Counted from the first letter of the stretch, positions 16,024 through 25,404 are shown. The stretch: 64,000 bases of DNA from an uncultured Faecalibacterium sp. (GCA_934503275.1 CAKSVD010000011.1:6703-70702), one strand, 5' to 3'. The notes: generated by a model not told the origin, from the letters alone. Numbers and translations are program-made.

Positions 16024-16845
16024 TTATTTCTTTACGGTCTTTTTGCAGGGTGCACGCTTTGCCTTGGGCTTTGCGGCGGCAGGTGCGGCCTTAGTTGCAG
16101 GGACAGCAGTCTCGGTCTTGGTCTCCACAGCGGGCGCAGCCTTTCCCTCTGCGGCGGGGGCAGCAGGCTCAGCCTTTGCCTTGGCAGCCTTCTTCGCAGC
16201 GGGCTTTTCTGCCTTGACCGGCTCTGCAGCCTTTGCAGCGGGGGCAGCGGACTTCTCCTCCACCTTCTTGGCGGTGCGGGGCTTGCGGGCTGCGGGCTTC
16301 TTGGCGGGAGCGGCTTCCTTGGCCGGTGCGGCCGCAGTCTCGGCAGCGGGCGCTGCTTGTTCAACCTTGGCGGCACGCTTTACGCGGTCCTTTACCTCAG
16401 AGATGACCCACAGCTGGTCGCCACCACCGGGCACCTCCTGCCAGATCTGCAGCACAGCGCCCACCTCGGCACCGATGCCCACGGTATCCACGCACTTGCC
16501 GCCTGCCCAAGAAGAGCGCAGACGCACCGTGCCCTCCGGGGTGTGCTCCACCTTCCACATCTGGGACGTGCCGCCCACGTCCTCCCACAGGTGCAGCCAG
16601 GTGCCGTTGGCGGTGCCGGTCATGGTCAGATCCAGCAGCTTGCCGGAAGCACGGTTGCGGATGCGGTACACACCATCGCCCTCACGGACAAAGCTCCACT
16701 CCTGCTCGGGCTTGTGGTCGTACTTGCCCAGACGGACAGTGCCGCCGTCCTTGCTGCCCTCCACTGCCTGAATGACATTGCCGGTGTGAGCGGCAATGGT
16801 ATAAAAGCGGTCGGCCTCGATCACAGTTTGTGCTACGGATTTCAT
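16024..16845 (-). CDS. Ricin-type beta-trefoil lectin domain with histone H1-like Lys/Ala/Pro tail
   Basis: 273 residues in two parts. Residues about 10-145 form a ricin B-like beta-trefoil: three repeats marked by the QxW-type ends EQEWSFV, SQMWKVEH and DQLWVISE, with ASGKLLDLT and GGKCVDTVG turns. Residues about 150-273 are a very basic low-complexity tail of Ala, Lys and Pro (AAAPAKEAAPAKKPAARKP) like eukaryotic histone H1 or bacterial AlgP/HctB tails. There is no signal peptide, so it is predicted to be cytoplasmic. Start at 16845 has GGGAGGG eight bases upstream; further upstream in-frame codons lack a ribosome site. Role unknown: nucleic-acid compaction joined to a sugar or polymer-binding head is one reading. 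Confidence 0.8.
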   Translation of the reverse strand: MKSVAQTVIEADRFYTIAAHTGNVIQAVEGSKDGGTVRLGKYDHKPEQEWSFVREGDGVYRIRNRASGKLLDLTMTGTANGTWLHLWEDVGGTSQMWKVEHTPEGTVRLRSSWAGGKCVDTVGIGAEVGAVLQIWQEVPGGGDQLWVISEVKDRVKRAAKVEQAAPAAETAAAPAKEAAPAKKPAARKPRTAKKVEEKSAAPAAKAAEPVKAEKPAAKKAAKAKAEPAAPAAEGKAAPAVETKTETAVPATKAAPAAAKPKAKRAPCKKTVKK

Positions 16846-17028
16846 GTACAAATCCCTCCCAATCATAAAAATGCACAGATTTTTCCAATTCCTTCTCATA
16901 AAGAATACCACATATCGTGATTTTTCACAAGCAATTCGACAATTCTTTAGCACTTTATATAGAAACCACCCTGTTTTCGCCTGCTTTTTCGCCCCTTCGC
17001 AGGGGCGAAAGGCCGGTTTTTCTCCCCC

Positions 17029-17057
17029 TCGACATTTTGCCGCAACTGCGTTATACT
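17029..17057 (+). promoter_or_regulatory. Promoter of the MATE gene
   Basis: TCGACA (17029-17034), 17-base spacer, TATACT (17052-17057). Confidence 0.65.
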
Positions 17058-17127
17058 GTTTCCATTAGGACTATCTGCCGCTCTGGAAGGGGCGGTTTTC
17101 TCGTTTTTTGAAGGAGGATATTTTTCC

Positions 17128-18510
17128 ATGACCCAGCAGGACCGCACTGCGGTGCAATATCATAAAATGACCGAGACACCTATCCCCCGGCTGATCCTCA
17201 GCCTTGCCGCGCCCACGATTTTAAGTATGCTGATCACCAGCATCTACAATCTGGCCGATACCTTTTTTGTAGGGCGCATCTCCACCAGCGCTTCCGGCGC
17301 GGTGGGCGTCGTTTCCAGCCTGATGGCCATCATACAGGCGCTGGGCTTTATGCTGGGGCACGGCTCCGGCACCATCATCAGCCGCCGCTTAGGCAGTCAG
17401 GATACCCACGCCGCCACCCGCTTTGCCTCCACCAGCTTTTTTACGGCGCTGGCCCTTGGCGTGGTGCTGGCGGTGGTCGGCCTTGCCACCCTGCCGGACT
17501 TCATGATGCTGCTGGGCAGTACCGACACCATTCTGCCCCATGCCTGCGCCTACGCCCGGCCCATCCTGCTTGCCGCCCCGCTGATGATCTCCAGTCTGGT
17601 GATGAACAACATCCTGCGGTATGAGGGCAAGGCAAACCTTGCCATGATCGGGCTGGTCACCGGCGGGCTGCTGAACATTGCGCTGGACCCGTTGTTCATG
17701 TTCGGGCTGGGGCTGGGCACTGCCGGTGCCGGTATCGCCACCGCGCTCAGCCAGACCATCAGCTTTGGCATCCTGCTGTATATGTTCCTGCGGGGCAAAA
17801 CGGTCAGCCAGTTCCGGCTTTCTGCCGTCACCCGGGAGCCGCGCGAGTTTTTGCAGATCCTTGCAGGCGGCGCGCCCAGCTTTGGCCGTCAGGGGCTGAA
17901 CAGCATCGGCGGGATGCTGCTCAACATCGCCGCCCGCAGCTACGGCGACGCCGCCGTGGCGGGCATGAGCATCGTGACCCGCATTTTTCTGTTCATCCTC
18001 TCGGTGGCCATCGGCGTGGGACAGGGCTTGCAGCCGGTGGCGTCCTTCAACTACGGTGCGCGCAAGTACCACCGGGTACGGCAGGCCGCCGTTTTTACCC
18101 TGCAAGCAGCCTTTGTGCTGCTGGTGGTGCTGATCGCGGTGTGCTGGTGGAACGACGAAAGCCTGATCCGGCTGTTCCGGGATGACCCGGAAGTCACTGC
18201 CGTGGCGCTGCCCGCCTTCCGCTACCAGTGCTTTGCCATCCTTTTGCAGCCGGTGATCGTGGTGACCAACATGACCTTCCAGAGCGTAGGCAAAGCCGGG
18301 CGCGCCACCTTTCTGGCCTGCTGCCGGCAGGGCGTGTGCTTTATCCCGCTGATCTTAGTATTGCCCCGGGTGCTGGGGCTTGTGGGCGTGGAACTCTGCC
18401 AGCCCATTGCGGACGCGCTCACCTTTTTCATCTCGCTGCCCTTCCTTTTGGCCTTTCTGCGCCAGCTGGAGCAGATGGAAGCAGACGCTGCCGCCCCGGC
18501 GCAGTTGTAA
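17128..18510 (+). CDS. MATE-family multidrug efflux transporter
   Basis: 460 residues with about 12 hydrophobic segments arranged as two MatE repeats. Recognisable: PRLILSLAAPTILSMLITS and YNLADTFFVGRI at the start of repeat one, and the second-repeat GVGQGLQPVASFNYGARK. MATE proteins export cationic drugs or metabolites using H+ or Na+ gradients; substrate cannot be read. ATG at 17128 follows AAGGAGGATATTTTTCC. Stands alone between a divergent lectin-like gene and a lipoprotein gene. Confidence 0.9.
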   Translation: MTQQDRTAVQYHKMTETPIPRLILSLAAPTILSMLITSIYNLADTFFVGRISTSASGAVGVVSSLMAIIQALGFMLGHGSGTIISRRLGSQDTHAATRFASTSFFTALALGVVLAVVGLATLPDFMMLLGSTDTILPHACAYARPILLAAPLMISSLVMNNILRYEGKANLAMIGLVTGGLLNIALDPLFMFGLGLGTAGAGIATALSQTISFGILLYMFLRGKTVSQFRLSAVTREPREFLQILAGGAPSFGRQGLNSIGGMLLNIAARSYGDAAVAGMSIVTRIFLFILSVAIGVGQGLQPVASFNYGARKYHRVRQAAVFTLQAAFVLLVVLIAVCWWNDESLIRLFRDDPEVTAVALPAFRYQCFAILLQPVIVVTNMTFQSVGKAGRATFLACCRQGVCFIPLILVLPRVLGLVGVELCQPIADALTFFISLPFLLAFLRQLEQMEADAAAPAQL

Positions 18511-18631
18511 TGCAATTGTAACTGTTTTTAGCCGCATTTTTCTGCAAGATCTGCAATGAAAAATGCGGCTGTTTCGTATTCTGAATGAACGGAAAAATTT
18601 TCCTCCCTGTTTTTGCAAAGGAGTGTTTTTT

Positions 18632-20260
18632 ATGAAGCGTGTTGTCTTGCGTATCGGCTGCGGGGCAGTCTGCACTGCCCTTGCCCTTACTTTAGGCTGC
18701 GGCTGTGCCCTGCTGCCGCCCGCTACCGGCGTGCCGGGCGCTGCAAGTTCTGCCGCCTCTGTGCCAACGGACGACAGCGGCAAGCCCCTGTACGACCCCG
18801 CCATGCTGAACGATGGCCGTCTGCGGGTGTTGTACTGCTACAGTCGTTCCGGAAGCAGCACCACCATCCTGTGCGGCAGTACCCCGCTGCATCAGTCTGC
18901 CCGCAGCGAAAACGTCTCGCTGGTGGAGGACAGCGCTACCGATACCGCAGACTACTGGCTGCGCAGCTGGTCTGACCCCACCGGCCGGGGCGGGCGCCGC
19001 ACCGCCCTGTACGACAAGACCGGCACCGAAGTAATGTCCTTTGAGGGCGAGCAGAGCGCCACCCTGCAAAACGGCCTGCTGGTGCTGCAGGAGAGCCGCC
19101 TGATCGATGGCGGATACGTCCCGGAGTCCGGCTACGGCACCTGTCAGGTCATCGACCTTGCCACCGGTGCAGCGCTGCCGGTACCGGAAGGTGCATATAG
19201 CTGCACCGTATGCGGCGATAAGCTGGTGTTCAGCTGCTACGCCCGCCCGGAGGGGCTGGACGATTACGACTGGGATACCGACTACCGCCAAAACAGCTGG
19301 GTGGTGGTGCAGGAAAAGGACGGCACCCCTGTCTACCGCGCTGATGCTGCCTCGGCATACCGCCGTTTCTACGACAGCGACACCCTGAGCGACTGGGTGA
19401 AGTTGGATGTTGCCACTGGGGAAGAAACCACCGACCAGATTTTGTACAACACCCTGACCGGCGAGCAGTACACGGGCTTTTTGCAGGTCTACCCGGGCGG
19501 TCTTGCCAGCTTTTCCACCGGCGATGGCCGGTACGAACTGCGGGACATGACCACAGAGGACCGCGGACTGATCGCCTCCTTTGACGAGCAGCCCAGCGGG
19601 TATTTCCCGGGCTATGTGATAACATGGCGCAGCGGCGCAGACCACGGCTACGACCTTTACGATCTGGAGACCGGCGCAAAGACCCCGCTGTACGAGGTGG
19701 ATGCCACCGACAGCACCATAGCCGTCTACGCGCTGGACGGCAGTCTGCGGGTGTACAGCAAGGATAGCGGCAAGCTGCTGACCGAAACCACCGTAGAGCC
19801 GGTGGAGCACCAGCAGCGGGTACGGATGAGCAACTGCGGCAATGGCTACGTCTGGCTGGAGCTGCAGGATAACGACCGCTACGAGACCACCGCCACCCGG
19901 CTGTACGGCCCGCAGGGGCTCGTGAGCGACCTGACCGCCCTGCAAGGTAAGTACAGTTACATCAACTACCTGACCACCGGCCCCGATGGCAGACCCATGT
20001 TCTACGGCAGCCGCGATGCTGCGGGCAGCGCCTACGGCAACGTGTGCGACGTGCTGGACGCAGACGGCAAGGTGGTGCTACAGGGGCTTGCCAGCTGCAC
20101 CGGGTACTATTCCAACAGCCTGAACGCCCTGCCCGACCATGTGTTTGCCGCACAGCGGGGCTTCTATGTGGGCTGGATGGATACAAGCGGCAACTGGCTG
20201 TACTGCCAGAGTATTTTCTCGTCTGCCACTGCAGACGACGAACCGAGTTACGGCTATTGA
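18632..20260 (+). CDS. Large secreted lipoprotein, unknown function
   Basis: 542 residues. Signal peptide MKRVVLRIGCGAVCTALALT leads to a lipobox at LGCGC (Cys about 24-26). The mature part is Tyr/Asp/Gly-rich with recurring short beta-strand units such as YDKTGTEVMSF, YRADAASAYRRF, YDLYDLETGAKTPLY and YGPQGLVSDL, which resembles a WD40/PQQ-like beta-propeller, but no canonical repeat motif was found. The PstS-like gene follows 17 bases after its stop, so these are likely one transcript. Function not known; an extracellular sensor or binding scaffold is possible. Confidence 0.75.
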   Translation: MKRVVLRIGCGAVCTALALTLGCGCALLPPATGVPGAASSAASVPTDDSGKPLYDPAMLNDGRLRVLYCYSRSGSSTTILCGSTPLHQSARSENVSLVEDSATDTADYWLRSWSDPTGRGGRRTALYDKTGTEVMSFEGEQSATLQNGLLVLQESRLIDGGYVPESGYGTCQVIDLATGAALPVPEGAYSCTVCGDKLVFSCYARPEGLDDYDWDTDYRQNSWVVVQEKDGTPVYRADAASAYRRFYDSDTLSDWVKLDVATGEETTDQILYNTLTGEQYTGFLQVYPGGLASFSTGDGRYELRDMTTEDRGLIASFDEQPSGYFPGYVITWRSGADHGYDLYDLETGAKTPLYEVDATDSTIAVYALDGSLRVYSKDSGKLLTETTVEPVEHQQRVRMSNCGNGYVWLELQDNDRYETTATRLYGPQGLVSDLTALQGKYSYINYLTTGPDGRPMFYGSRDAAGSAYGNVCDVLDADGKVVLQGLASCTGYYSNSLNALPDHVFAAQRGFYVGWMDTSGNWLYCQSIFSSATADDEPSYGY

Positions 20261-20277
20261 TTCAGGAGGGCTTTCTT

Positions 20278-21282
20278 ATGAAAAACGCTAAAATTTCCCG
20301 CCGCAGCTTTCTGCTGGGGCTGGCTGCCTGCTCCGCCGCCGGGGTACTGACCGCCTGCAAGGGCACGGATGCGCCCTCCGGCAGCACGGCTTCCTCTGCC
20401 GTGGAGCAGCCCGCGTCCTCTGCTGCTTCCTCGGCTGTGCAGCAGCCGGAGCCGTTTTTGACCGTGGAGGAGTTCCCTCCGCTGGACGGCAGCACCGCCT
20501 GCATTCCGCTGATGGCGCAGATGCTGGCCGATACCACCGGCATGGACTTGGAGGAAGCCCGCAGCAGTATCACCGTGAGCACCACCGCCTATGCATGGGA
20601 AAACTTTGGTCTGTACGACACCACCACCCGGATGCTGGTGGTGTACGAAGCGCCGGACTATGTAAAGGAAGAGTTGCAGGAGGCCAATGTGCAGCTGGAA
20701 CAGAAGCCCATCGGAGTGGACGCGCTGGTGTTCATCGTCAACGAGGACAACCCCGTACAGGCGCTTACCCGGCAGCAGCTGCGGGACATCTACGCCGGGA
20801 AGATCACCAACTGGAAGGATGTGGGCGGCAAAGATCAGGCCATCGTTGCCTTTCAGCGCGGTGAGGATTCTGGCAGCCAGACCCTGTTCAAAAAACTGCT
20901 CATTCAGGGCGGTGAACTGATGACCCCGCCCTCTGAGCTGGCCCCCGCCGCCATGGGTGAGCTGGTGGACAGCATTGCCGATTACAACAACAGCGCCAAC
21001 GCCATCGGCTTCTCGGTATATTACTACATCGACCAGATGTACTCTAAGCCCGGGCTGCGGCTGCTGGCGGTGGACGGTGTGACCCCCAGCAACGACACCC
21101 TTGCCGACGGCAGCTACCCCCTGTGCAACGATTTCTACGCCGTCCTCCACCCGGATGCCGCCGCCGACAGCCCGGAGCGCCGTCTGTACGACTGGCTGGA
21201 CACCGACGCCGGGCAGGACTGCATCAAAAAGTCCGGCTATGTGGCCGTCGGCCCGCAGACCACCGTCACCATCGTGGATTGA
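20278..21282 (+). CDS. PstS-like phosphate-binding lipoprotein
   Basis: 334 residues. The leader has a twin-arginine pattern (SRRSFLLG) and a lipobox LTAC, so it may be a Tat-exported lipoprotein. The mature domain is a type II periplasmic-binding fold of the PBP-like/PstS group: LDGSTACIPLMAQMLAD, VDALVFIVNEDNPVQALTRQQLRDIYAGKITNWKDVGG and VAFQRGEDSGSQTLF, the last a phosphate-binding type loop. Start ATG 20278 with AGGAGGG. No pstC, pstA or pstB is nearby; next comes a PsiE-like membrane protein, so a phosphate link is plausible but unproved. Confidence 0.8.
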   Translation: MKNAKISRRSFLLGLAACSAAGVLTACKGTDAPSGSTASSAVEQPASSAASSAVQQPEPFLTVEEFPPLDGSTACIPLMAQMLADTTGMDLEEARSSITVSTTAYAWENFGLYDTTTRMLVVYEAPDYVKEELQEANVQLEQKPIGVDALVFIVNEDNPVQALTRQQLRDIYAGKITNWKDVGGKDQAIVAFQRGEDSGSQTLFKKLLIQGGELMTPPSELAPAAMGELVDSIADYNNSANAIGFSVYYYIDQMYSKPGLRLLAVDGVTPSNDTLADGSYPLCNDFYAVLHPDAAADSPERRLYDWLDTDAGQDCIKKSGYVAVGPQTTVTIVD

Positions 21283-21284
21283 AA

Positions 21285-21313
21285 TTGACAGACCTTCTCT
21301 CGTCTGCTACAAT
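21285..21313 (+). promoter_or_regulatory. Promoter of the PsiE-like gene
   Basis: TTGACA (21285-21290), 17-base spacer, TACAAT (21308-21313), just after the stop of the PstS-like gene. Confidence 0.8.
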
Positions 21314-21369
21314 AAAGGCAGGATTTTGTCGATCTTTATGCAGCAGAATGCCGAAAGGAAGGTCTTACG

Positions 21370-21900
21370 ATGGAACATCCCTCTCACCCGGTAGAAAGCC
21401 ACTGGCGCACCTCCCTGCGCAACCGCATTATTCAGGCTTCCAGTCTGCTGGAGGTGCTGTTATCCGGGCTGGTGCTGATCGGTCTGCTGCTCAGCGTTGT
21501 GCCGCTCATCCGCTGGATGCCCGGCCTGCTGTTCGACGGCAACGAGGCAGAGATCCGCACCTTTCTGGAGCGCAGCTTGGACATTGTGATCGGCATCGAG
21601 TTTATCAAGATGCTGGCCAAGCACAGCCCCGGCAGCAGCCTTGAAGTGCTGCTTTACGCCATTGCGCGGCATCTGGTGGTGGGGCACGATTCCGCCGTGG
21701 AGAACCTGCTCAGCGTGGGCGCGATCGCGCTGATCTTCATCGTGCGCAAGTTCTTCTTTGTCCCGGCCTTTGGCGCACACCTGCCAGACGGCCACCCCGC
21801 GCCGGATCTTACCCCCGCCCAGAGCGGCATCCCCGCCGACTGGTTCCATCGGCGGCATTCCGAAGCAAAGCCTGAGGAAGAGACCGAGACAAAGGAATAA
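21370..21900 (+). CDS. PsiE-like membrane protein
   Basis: 176 residues with four hydrophobic segments (about 25-50, 70-85, 95-110, 118-135) and the pattern DIVIGIEFIKMLAKHSPGS ... EVLLYAIARHLVVGH ... GAIALIFIVRKFFF that resembles phosphate-starvation-inducible PsiE proteins. The C-terminal tail is hydrophilic and acidic. PsiE function is unknown. It has its own promoter and follows the PstS-like gene. A bidirectional terminator follows. Confidence 0.6.
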   Translation: MEHPSHPVESHWRTSLRNRIIQASSLLEVLLSGLVLIGLLLSVVPLIRWMPGLLFDGNEAEIRTFLERSLDIVIGIEFIKMLAKHSPGSSLEVLLYAIARHLVVGHDSAVENLLSVGAIALIFIVRKFFFVPAFGAHLPDGHPAPDLTPAQSGIPADWFHRRHSEAKPEEETETKE

Positions 21901-21910
21901 GCATACACAA

Positions 21911-21955
21911 AAACCACCCCGCGGCGGCCGGTGAACGGCTGCTGCGGGGTGGTTT
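21911..21955. terminator. Bidirectional terminator
   Basis: 12-bp stem AAACCACCCCGC/GCGGGGTGGTTT (21911-21922, 21944-21955) with an inner GC hairpin, between convergent psiE-like and plsY genes. Confidence 0.8.
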
Positions 21956-21966
21956 ACTATTTTCTG

Positions 21967-22629
21967 TTACTTTTTGCCGTGACGGCCAAAGCGGTACTCC
22001 TTGCCCTCGCGGATGCGCTGGATGTTGGAGCGGTGCATATAGATGACCATTGCGGCCATGACCACCGAGCCGATGGCACACACGATAAGGTCGGCGGCAG
22101 AATAGCCCCGGAACACCCCGTACAGGATGGTGAGCACCGGGTAGAGTGCTGCCATGGTCACACTGCCCAGCGACACCATGCCGGTGGGCAGCAGGCAGGC
22201 CAGAAAGATGACCGCCAGAAAAGGGATCAGCACCGGCTGAATGGCCAGAATGGTGCCGCCCGCCACCAACACGCCCTTGCCGCCCTTGAAGCCGAAATAC
22301 AGGGGCTTCAAGTGGCCGATAATGGCAAAGATTGCGGCCAGATACACCGCAAGATAGGGCGAGAGCGTGGTGCTTTCCGGCATCAGGGTGAACAGCCAGC
22401 GGCCGATGCACACGGCCAGCACGCCCTTGAGCACATCACCGAAAGCGGTAAGTGCCGCCGCCTTTTTGCCAAAGGTGCGCAGCATATTGGTCATGCCCGC
22501 CGCGCCGCTGCCGTACTTGCGCACGTCATCGTGATACAAAAACTTGCTGACGAGGATACCGGTGTCGATGCTGCCCAGCAGATACGCCTGCACAGCGGAC
22601 ACCGCAGCGATGAGAACAGATTCCATCAT
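21967..22629 (-). CDS. plsY: Glycerol-3-phosphate acyltransferase PlsY
   Basis: 220 residues with at least five membrane helices. Three PlsY motifs are visible: QAYLLGSIDTGILVSK, KYGSGAAGMTNMLRTFGKK, and YFGFKGGKGVLVAGG. PlsY transfers acyl groups from acyl-phosphate to glycerol-3-phosphate, the first step of phospholipid synthesis in Firmicutes. Start ATGATG at 22629 behind AGGGAGG; follows der by 18 bases and is cotranscribed with it. Confidence 0.92.
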   Translation of the reverse strand: MMESVLIAAVSAVQAYLLGSIDTGILVSKFLYHDDVRKYGSGAAGMTNMLRTFGKKAAALTAFGDVLKGVLAVCIGRWLFTLMPESTTLSPYLAVYLAAIFAIIGHLKPLYFGFKGGKGVLVAGGTILAIQPVLIPFLAVIFLACLLPTGMVSLGSVTMAALYPVLTILYGVFRGYSAADLIVCAIGSVVMAAMVIYMHRSNIQRIREGKEYRFGRHGKK

Positions 22630-22647
22630 CTGAGCCTCCCTGACGTG

Positions 22648-23991
22648 TTATACGTCCTTGGCACCCACCTCGCCGGAGCCGCGCTCCCGCACGACCAGAC
22701 GGATGGGCGTATGCTCCAGACCAAAGTTTTCGCGGATCTGGTTGATGAGATACCGCTGATAGCTGAAGTGGAACAGGTGCTTTGCGTTCACGAAGGCCAC
22801 AAACGTGGGGGGACGGGTAGAAGCCTGCGTCAGGTAGTAGATCTTCAGGCGGCGGCCCTTGTCGCTGGGGGGCTGCATCCGGGCGGTAGCGCGGGCAAGC
22901 ATCTCGTTCAGCACACCGGTGGGCACGCGGGCACCGTTCTCGGCGTCCACATCCCGGATCAGCTGCATCAGCTTGTTCACGTTGTAGCCAGTCTGGGCAG
23001 AGATGAAGATGATAGGTGCGTAGCCCATAAAGCTGAAGCACTCGGCATAGCCGCGGCGCTGCAGTTCCATGGTGTTGGTCTCTTTGCCTTCCACGGCATC
23101 CCACTTGTTCACCACGATGATGCAGGCCTTGCCCTGCTCGTGGGCATAGCCTGCCACCTTGCTGTCCTGCTCGGTAAAGCCGACGGTGGCGTCCACAAGG
23201 ATCAGCGCCACGCGGCTGCGCTCCACAGCGGCCAGTGCACGCACTACCATGTAGCGCTCCAGACCATCGCTGATGTTGCTGCGCTTGCGCAGACCGGCGG
23301 TATCGGTAAAGATGAACTTGCCGTAGGCGTTGTCCACCGGGGTGTCAATGGCATCGCGGGTGGTGCCGGCCTCGTTGGCCACGATCATGCGGTTCTCGCC
23401 CAGAATGCGGTTGGTCAGGCTGGACTTGCCCACGTTGGGGCGGCCGATGATGGCAACAGGGATACGGTCCTCCTCCACCACGGTCTCACTGAAGTCCAGA
23501 TGGGCGCACACTGCATCCAGCAGATCGCCCGTACCGTGACCGTGCACGGAAGAAATGGGCATCACCTCGTCAAAGCCGAGGTTGTAGAACTCGTACAGTT
23601 CCATGGGAGCCTCGCCCACCTTGTCGCACTTGTTCACGGCCAGAATGATGGGCTTGTGGCTGCGGCGCAGCATATGCGCCACGTCCTCGTCGGCTGCGGT
23701 CAGGCCGTTGCGCACGTCCGTGACCATGATGATGCAGTCGGCGGTGTCAATGGCGATCTGCGCCTGCTCGCGCATATGGGCCAGAATGCCCTCAGTGGCC
23801 TTGGGCTCGATGCCGCCGGTATCCACCAGCAAAAACTCGTGGCCGTTCCACTCGCAGTTGGCAAAAATGCGGTCGCGGGTAATGCCCGGGGTATCCTCCA
23901 CAATGGCAAGGCGCTGGCCGCACAGCTTATTGAACAGGGTGGATTTGCCCACATTGGGGCGCCCCACCACTGCTACGATCGGTTTGCTCAT
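22648..23991 (-). CDS. der: Ribosome-assembly GTPase Der (EngA)
   Basis: 447 residues with two tandem GTPase domains, each with a P-loop (VGRPNVGKSTLFNKL near residue 8 and IGRPNVGKSSLTNRIL near 185), DTGG/DTAG switch II motifs and NKCD/NKWD specificity motifs, followed by the KH-like C-terminal domain (KIYYLTQASTRPPTF). Der works on the 50S subunit. ATG 23991 is preceded by AAAGGAGGAG; the frame is open further upstream but without a ribosome site. Lies between DUF512 and plsY, a conserved clostridial order. Confidence 0.97.
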   Translation of the reverse strand: MSKPIVAVVGRPNVGKSTLFNKLCGQRLAIVEDTPGITRDRIFANCEWNGHEFLLVDTGGIEPKATEGILAHMREQAQIAIDTADCIIMVTDVRNGLTAADEDVAHMLRRSHKPIILAVNKCDKVGEAPMELYEFYNLGFDEVMPISSVHGHGTGDLLDAVCAHLDFSETVVEEDRIPVAIIGRPNVGKSSLTNRILGENRMIVANEAGTTRDAIDTPVDNAYGKFIFTDTAGLRKRSNISDGLERYMVVRALAAVERSRVALILVDATVGFTEQDSKVAGYAHEQGKACIIVVNKWDAVEGKETNTMELQRRGYAECFSFMGYAPIIFISAQTGYNVNKLMQLIRDVDAENGARVPTGVLNEMLARATARMQPPSDKGRRLKIYYLTQASTRPPTFVAFVNAKHLFHFSYQRYLINQIRENFGLEHTPIRLVVRERGSGEVGAKDV

Positions 23992-24041
23992 GGGGTCTCC
24001 TCCTTTCTTAAAAGGGGTAAAATACAATAAAAATGGCGTTA

Positions 24042-25379
24042 TCAGCTGCCGCTCTTTCTTCTGCGGGCAATGTGCAGGCCGCTGCGCAGCAGGGCGCGGG
24101 CTTCGTCCCCGCCTGCCGTGGGCAGCACCTCCACTTTTACGCCCAGCTGCTGCCCCAGCTGCTCCACCGTGATATCGTCAAGAAAGGTATCCTTTTCCTC
24201 CCGCAGCATCACAGCCGGGATGCCCAGCGTTTTTGTGGCAAGCCTGCCAGCGCACTGGGCAATGATATCGGTGGCGGTGATGAGGCCGGTCACACCAACG
24301 TTGCCGCCGAAAAAGCGGTTCTGGATGGTGTGGACGTGCACGGTGATCATGGGGTACTGGCGGTGCAGTTCCTCCATCATGCGGATGATGAGGGGCGCTG
24401 CCATGGTGCCGGTGACCACGTCCATCTCCTTGGTGCCGTAGACCCGGTGGGGCTTGTCCAGTTCCGCCAGAAATTCTTCCTCGAACAGGCGCATCATGCC
24501 CACACCGTTTTCCAGCTGGTCATAGTCCTCGTAGAACTCCGCCGCAGGGATGGGGCGGCCCGCCTTGAGGTACCATTCATCGCTGGGGTAGATGATGCGC
24601 TTGCCGTGGCGGCGTTTGCATTCATCGCCGAATTCTTCCATAATGTCGATGACCTCGGCGCTGGTCTTTGCATCGTAGGGCACCTGCGGGTACAGATTCT
24701 TGCGGTAATCCGTAATGCCACAGGGCACAGCTGCAATGCTTTGCACCATAGGGGTCAACTCCAGCAGGTCGGCAAGGGTGCGGCGCAACTCGTCGCCGTC
24801 GTTCACGCCGCGGCAGAGCACCAGCTGACAGTTGACGGCAATGCCGCCCTCCACCAGCCGGGGCAGGTACTTGAGCACCTCGCCGCCGCGTTTATTGGCC
24901 AGCATCCGCACCCGCAGCTGAGGGTTCGTGGTGTGCACCGAGATATTGATGGGCGAGATGTGCATCTTGATGATGCGGTCGATCTCGTGATCCTGCATAT
25001 TGGTCATGGTGATGTAGTTGCCGAACAAAAAACTCAGCCGCTCGTCATCATCCTTGAAATACAGGCTCTCGCGCATACCCGGGGGCAGCTGGTCGATGAA
25101 GCAGAACATACAGTGGTTGGAGCAGGAATGCTTTGCATCGCCCAGATAGGTCTTGAATCCGCAGCCAAAGGGGCCGCGCTGCGGCCGCTGCACCTCCCAC
25201 TCCCGGATGCCGTCTGCTACCCGGGCTTTCAGGTGGAAGCTGCTGCTGTCGGTATAAAAATCGTAGTCCAGCGTGTCGTTCAGTTCGTTGTCATCCACGC
25301 TCAGCAGTTCGTCACCGGGGGCAAGGCCAAGAGCCTCGGCCTCACTGCCGGCATCCACCTGCTCGATCCGTATCGCCAT
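24042..25379 (-). CDS. Radical-SAM-like DUF512 protein with PDZ domain
   Basis: 445 residues. An N-terminal PDZ-like domain (EALGLAPGDELLSVDDNELN) is followed by a Cys motif CSNHCMFC within KHSCSNHCMFCFIDQLPPGMR, which fits the radical-SAM CxxxCxxC, then a TIM-barrel part and the DUF512 domain (GVGMMRLFEEEFLAEL, VVTGTMAAPLI). This family is found next to der throughout Clostridia; its reaction is unknown. Start 25379 (MAIRIEQV) follows AAGGAGG. Operon DUF512-der-plsY. Confidence 0.88.
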   Translation of the reverse strand: MAIRIEQVDAGSEAEALGLAPGDELLSVDDNELNDTLDYDFYTDSSSFHLKARVADGIREWEVQRPQRGPFGCGFKTYLGDAKHSCSNHCMFCFIDQLPPGMRESLYFKDDDERLSFLFGNYITMTNMQDHEIDRIIKMHISPINISVHTTNPQLRVRMLANKRGGEVLKYLPRLVEGGIAVNCQLVLCRGVNDGDELRRTLADLLELTPMVQSIAAVPCGITDYRKNLYPQVPYDAKTSAEVIDIMEEFGDECKRRHGKRIIYPSDEWYLKAGRPIPAAEFYEDYDQLENGVGMMRLFEEEFLAELDKPHRVYGTKEMDVVTGTMAAPLIIRMMEELHRQYPMITVHVHTIQNRFFGGNVGVTGLITATDIIAQCAGRLATKTLGIPAVMLREEKDTFLDDITVEQLGQQLGVKVEVLPTAGGDEARALLRSGLHIARRRKSGS

Positions 25380-25404
25380 CTGCATCCACCTCCTTGAAAG
25401 CACA

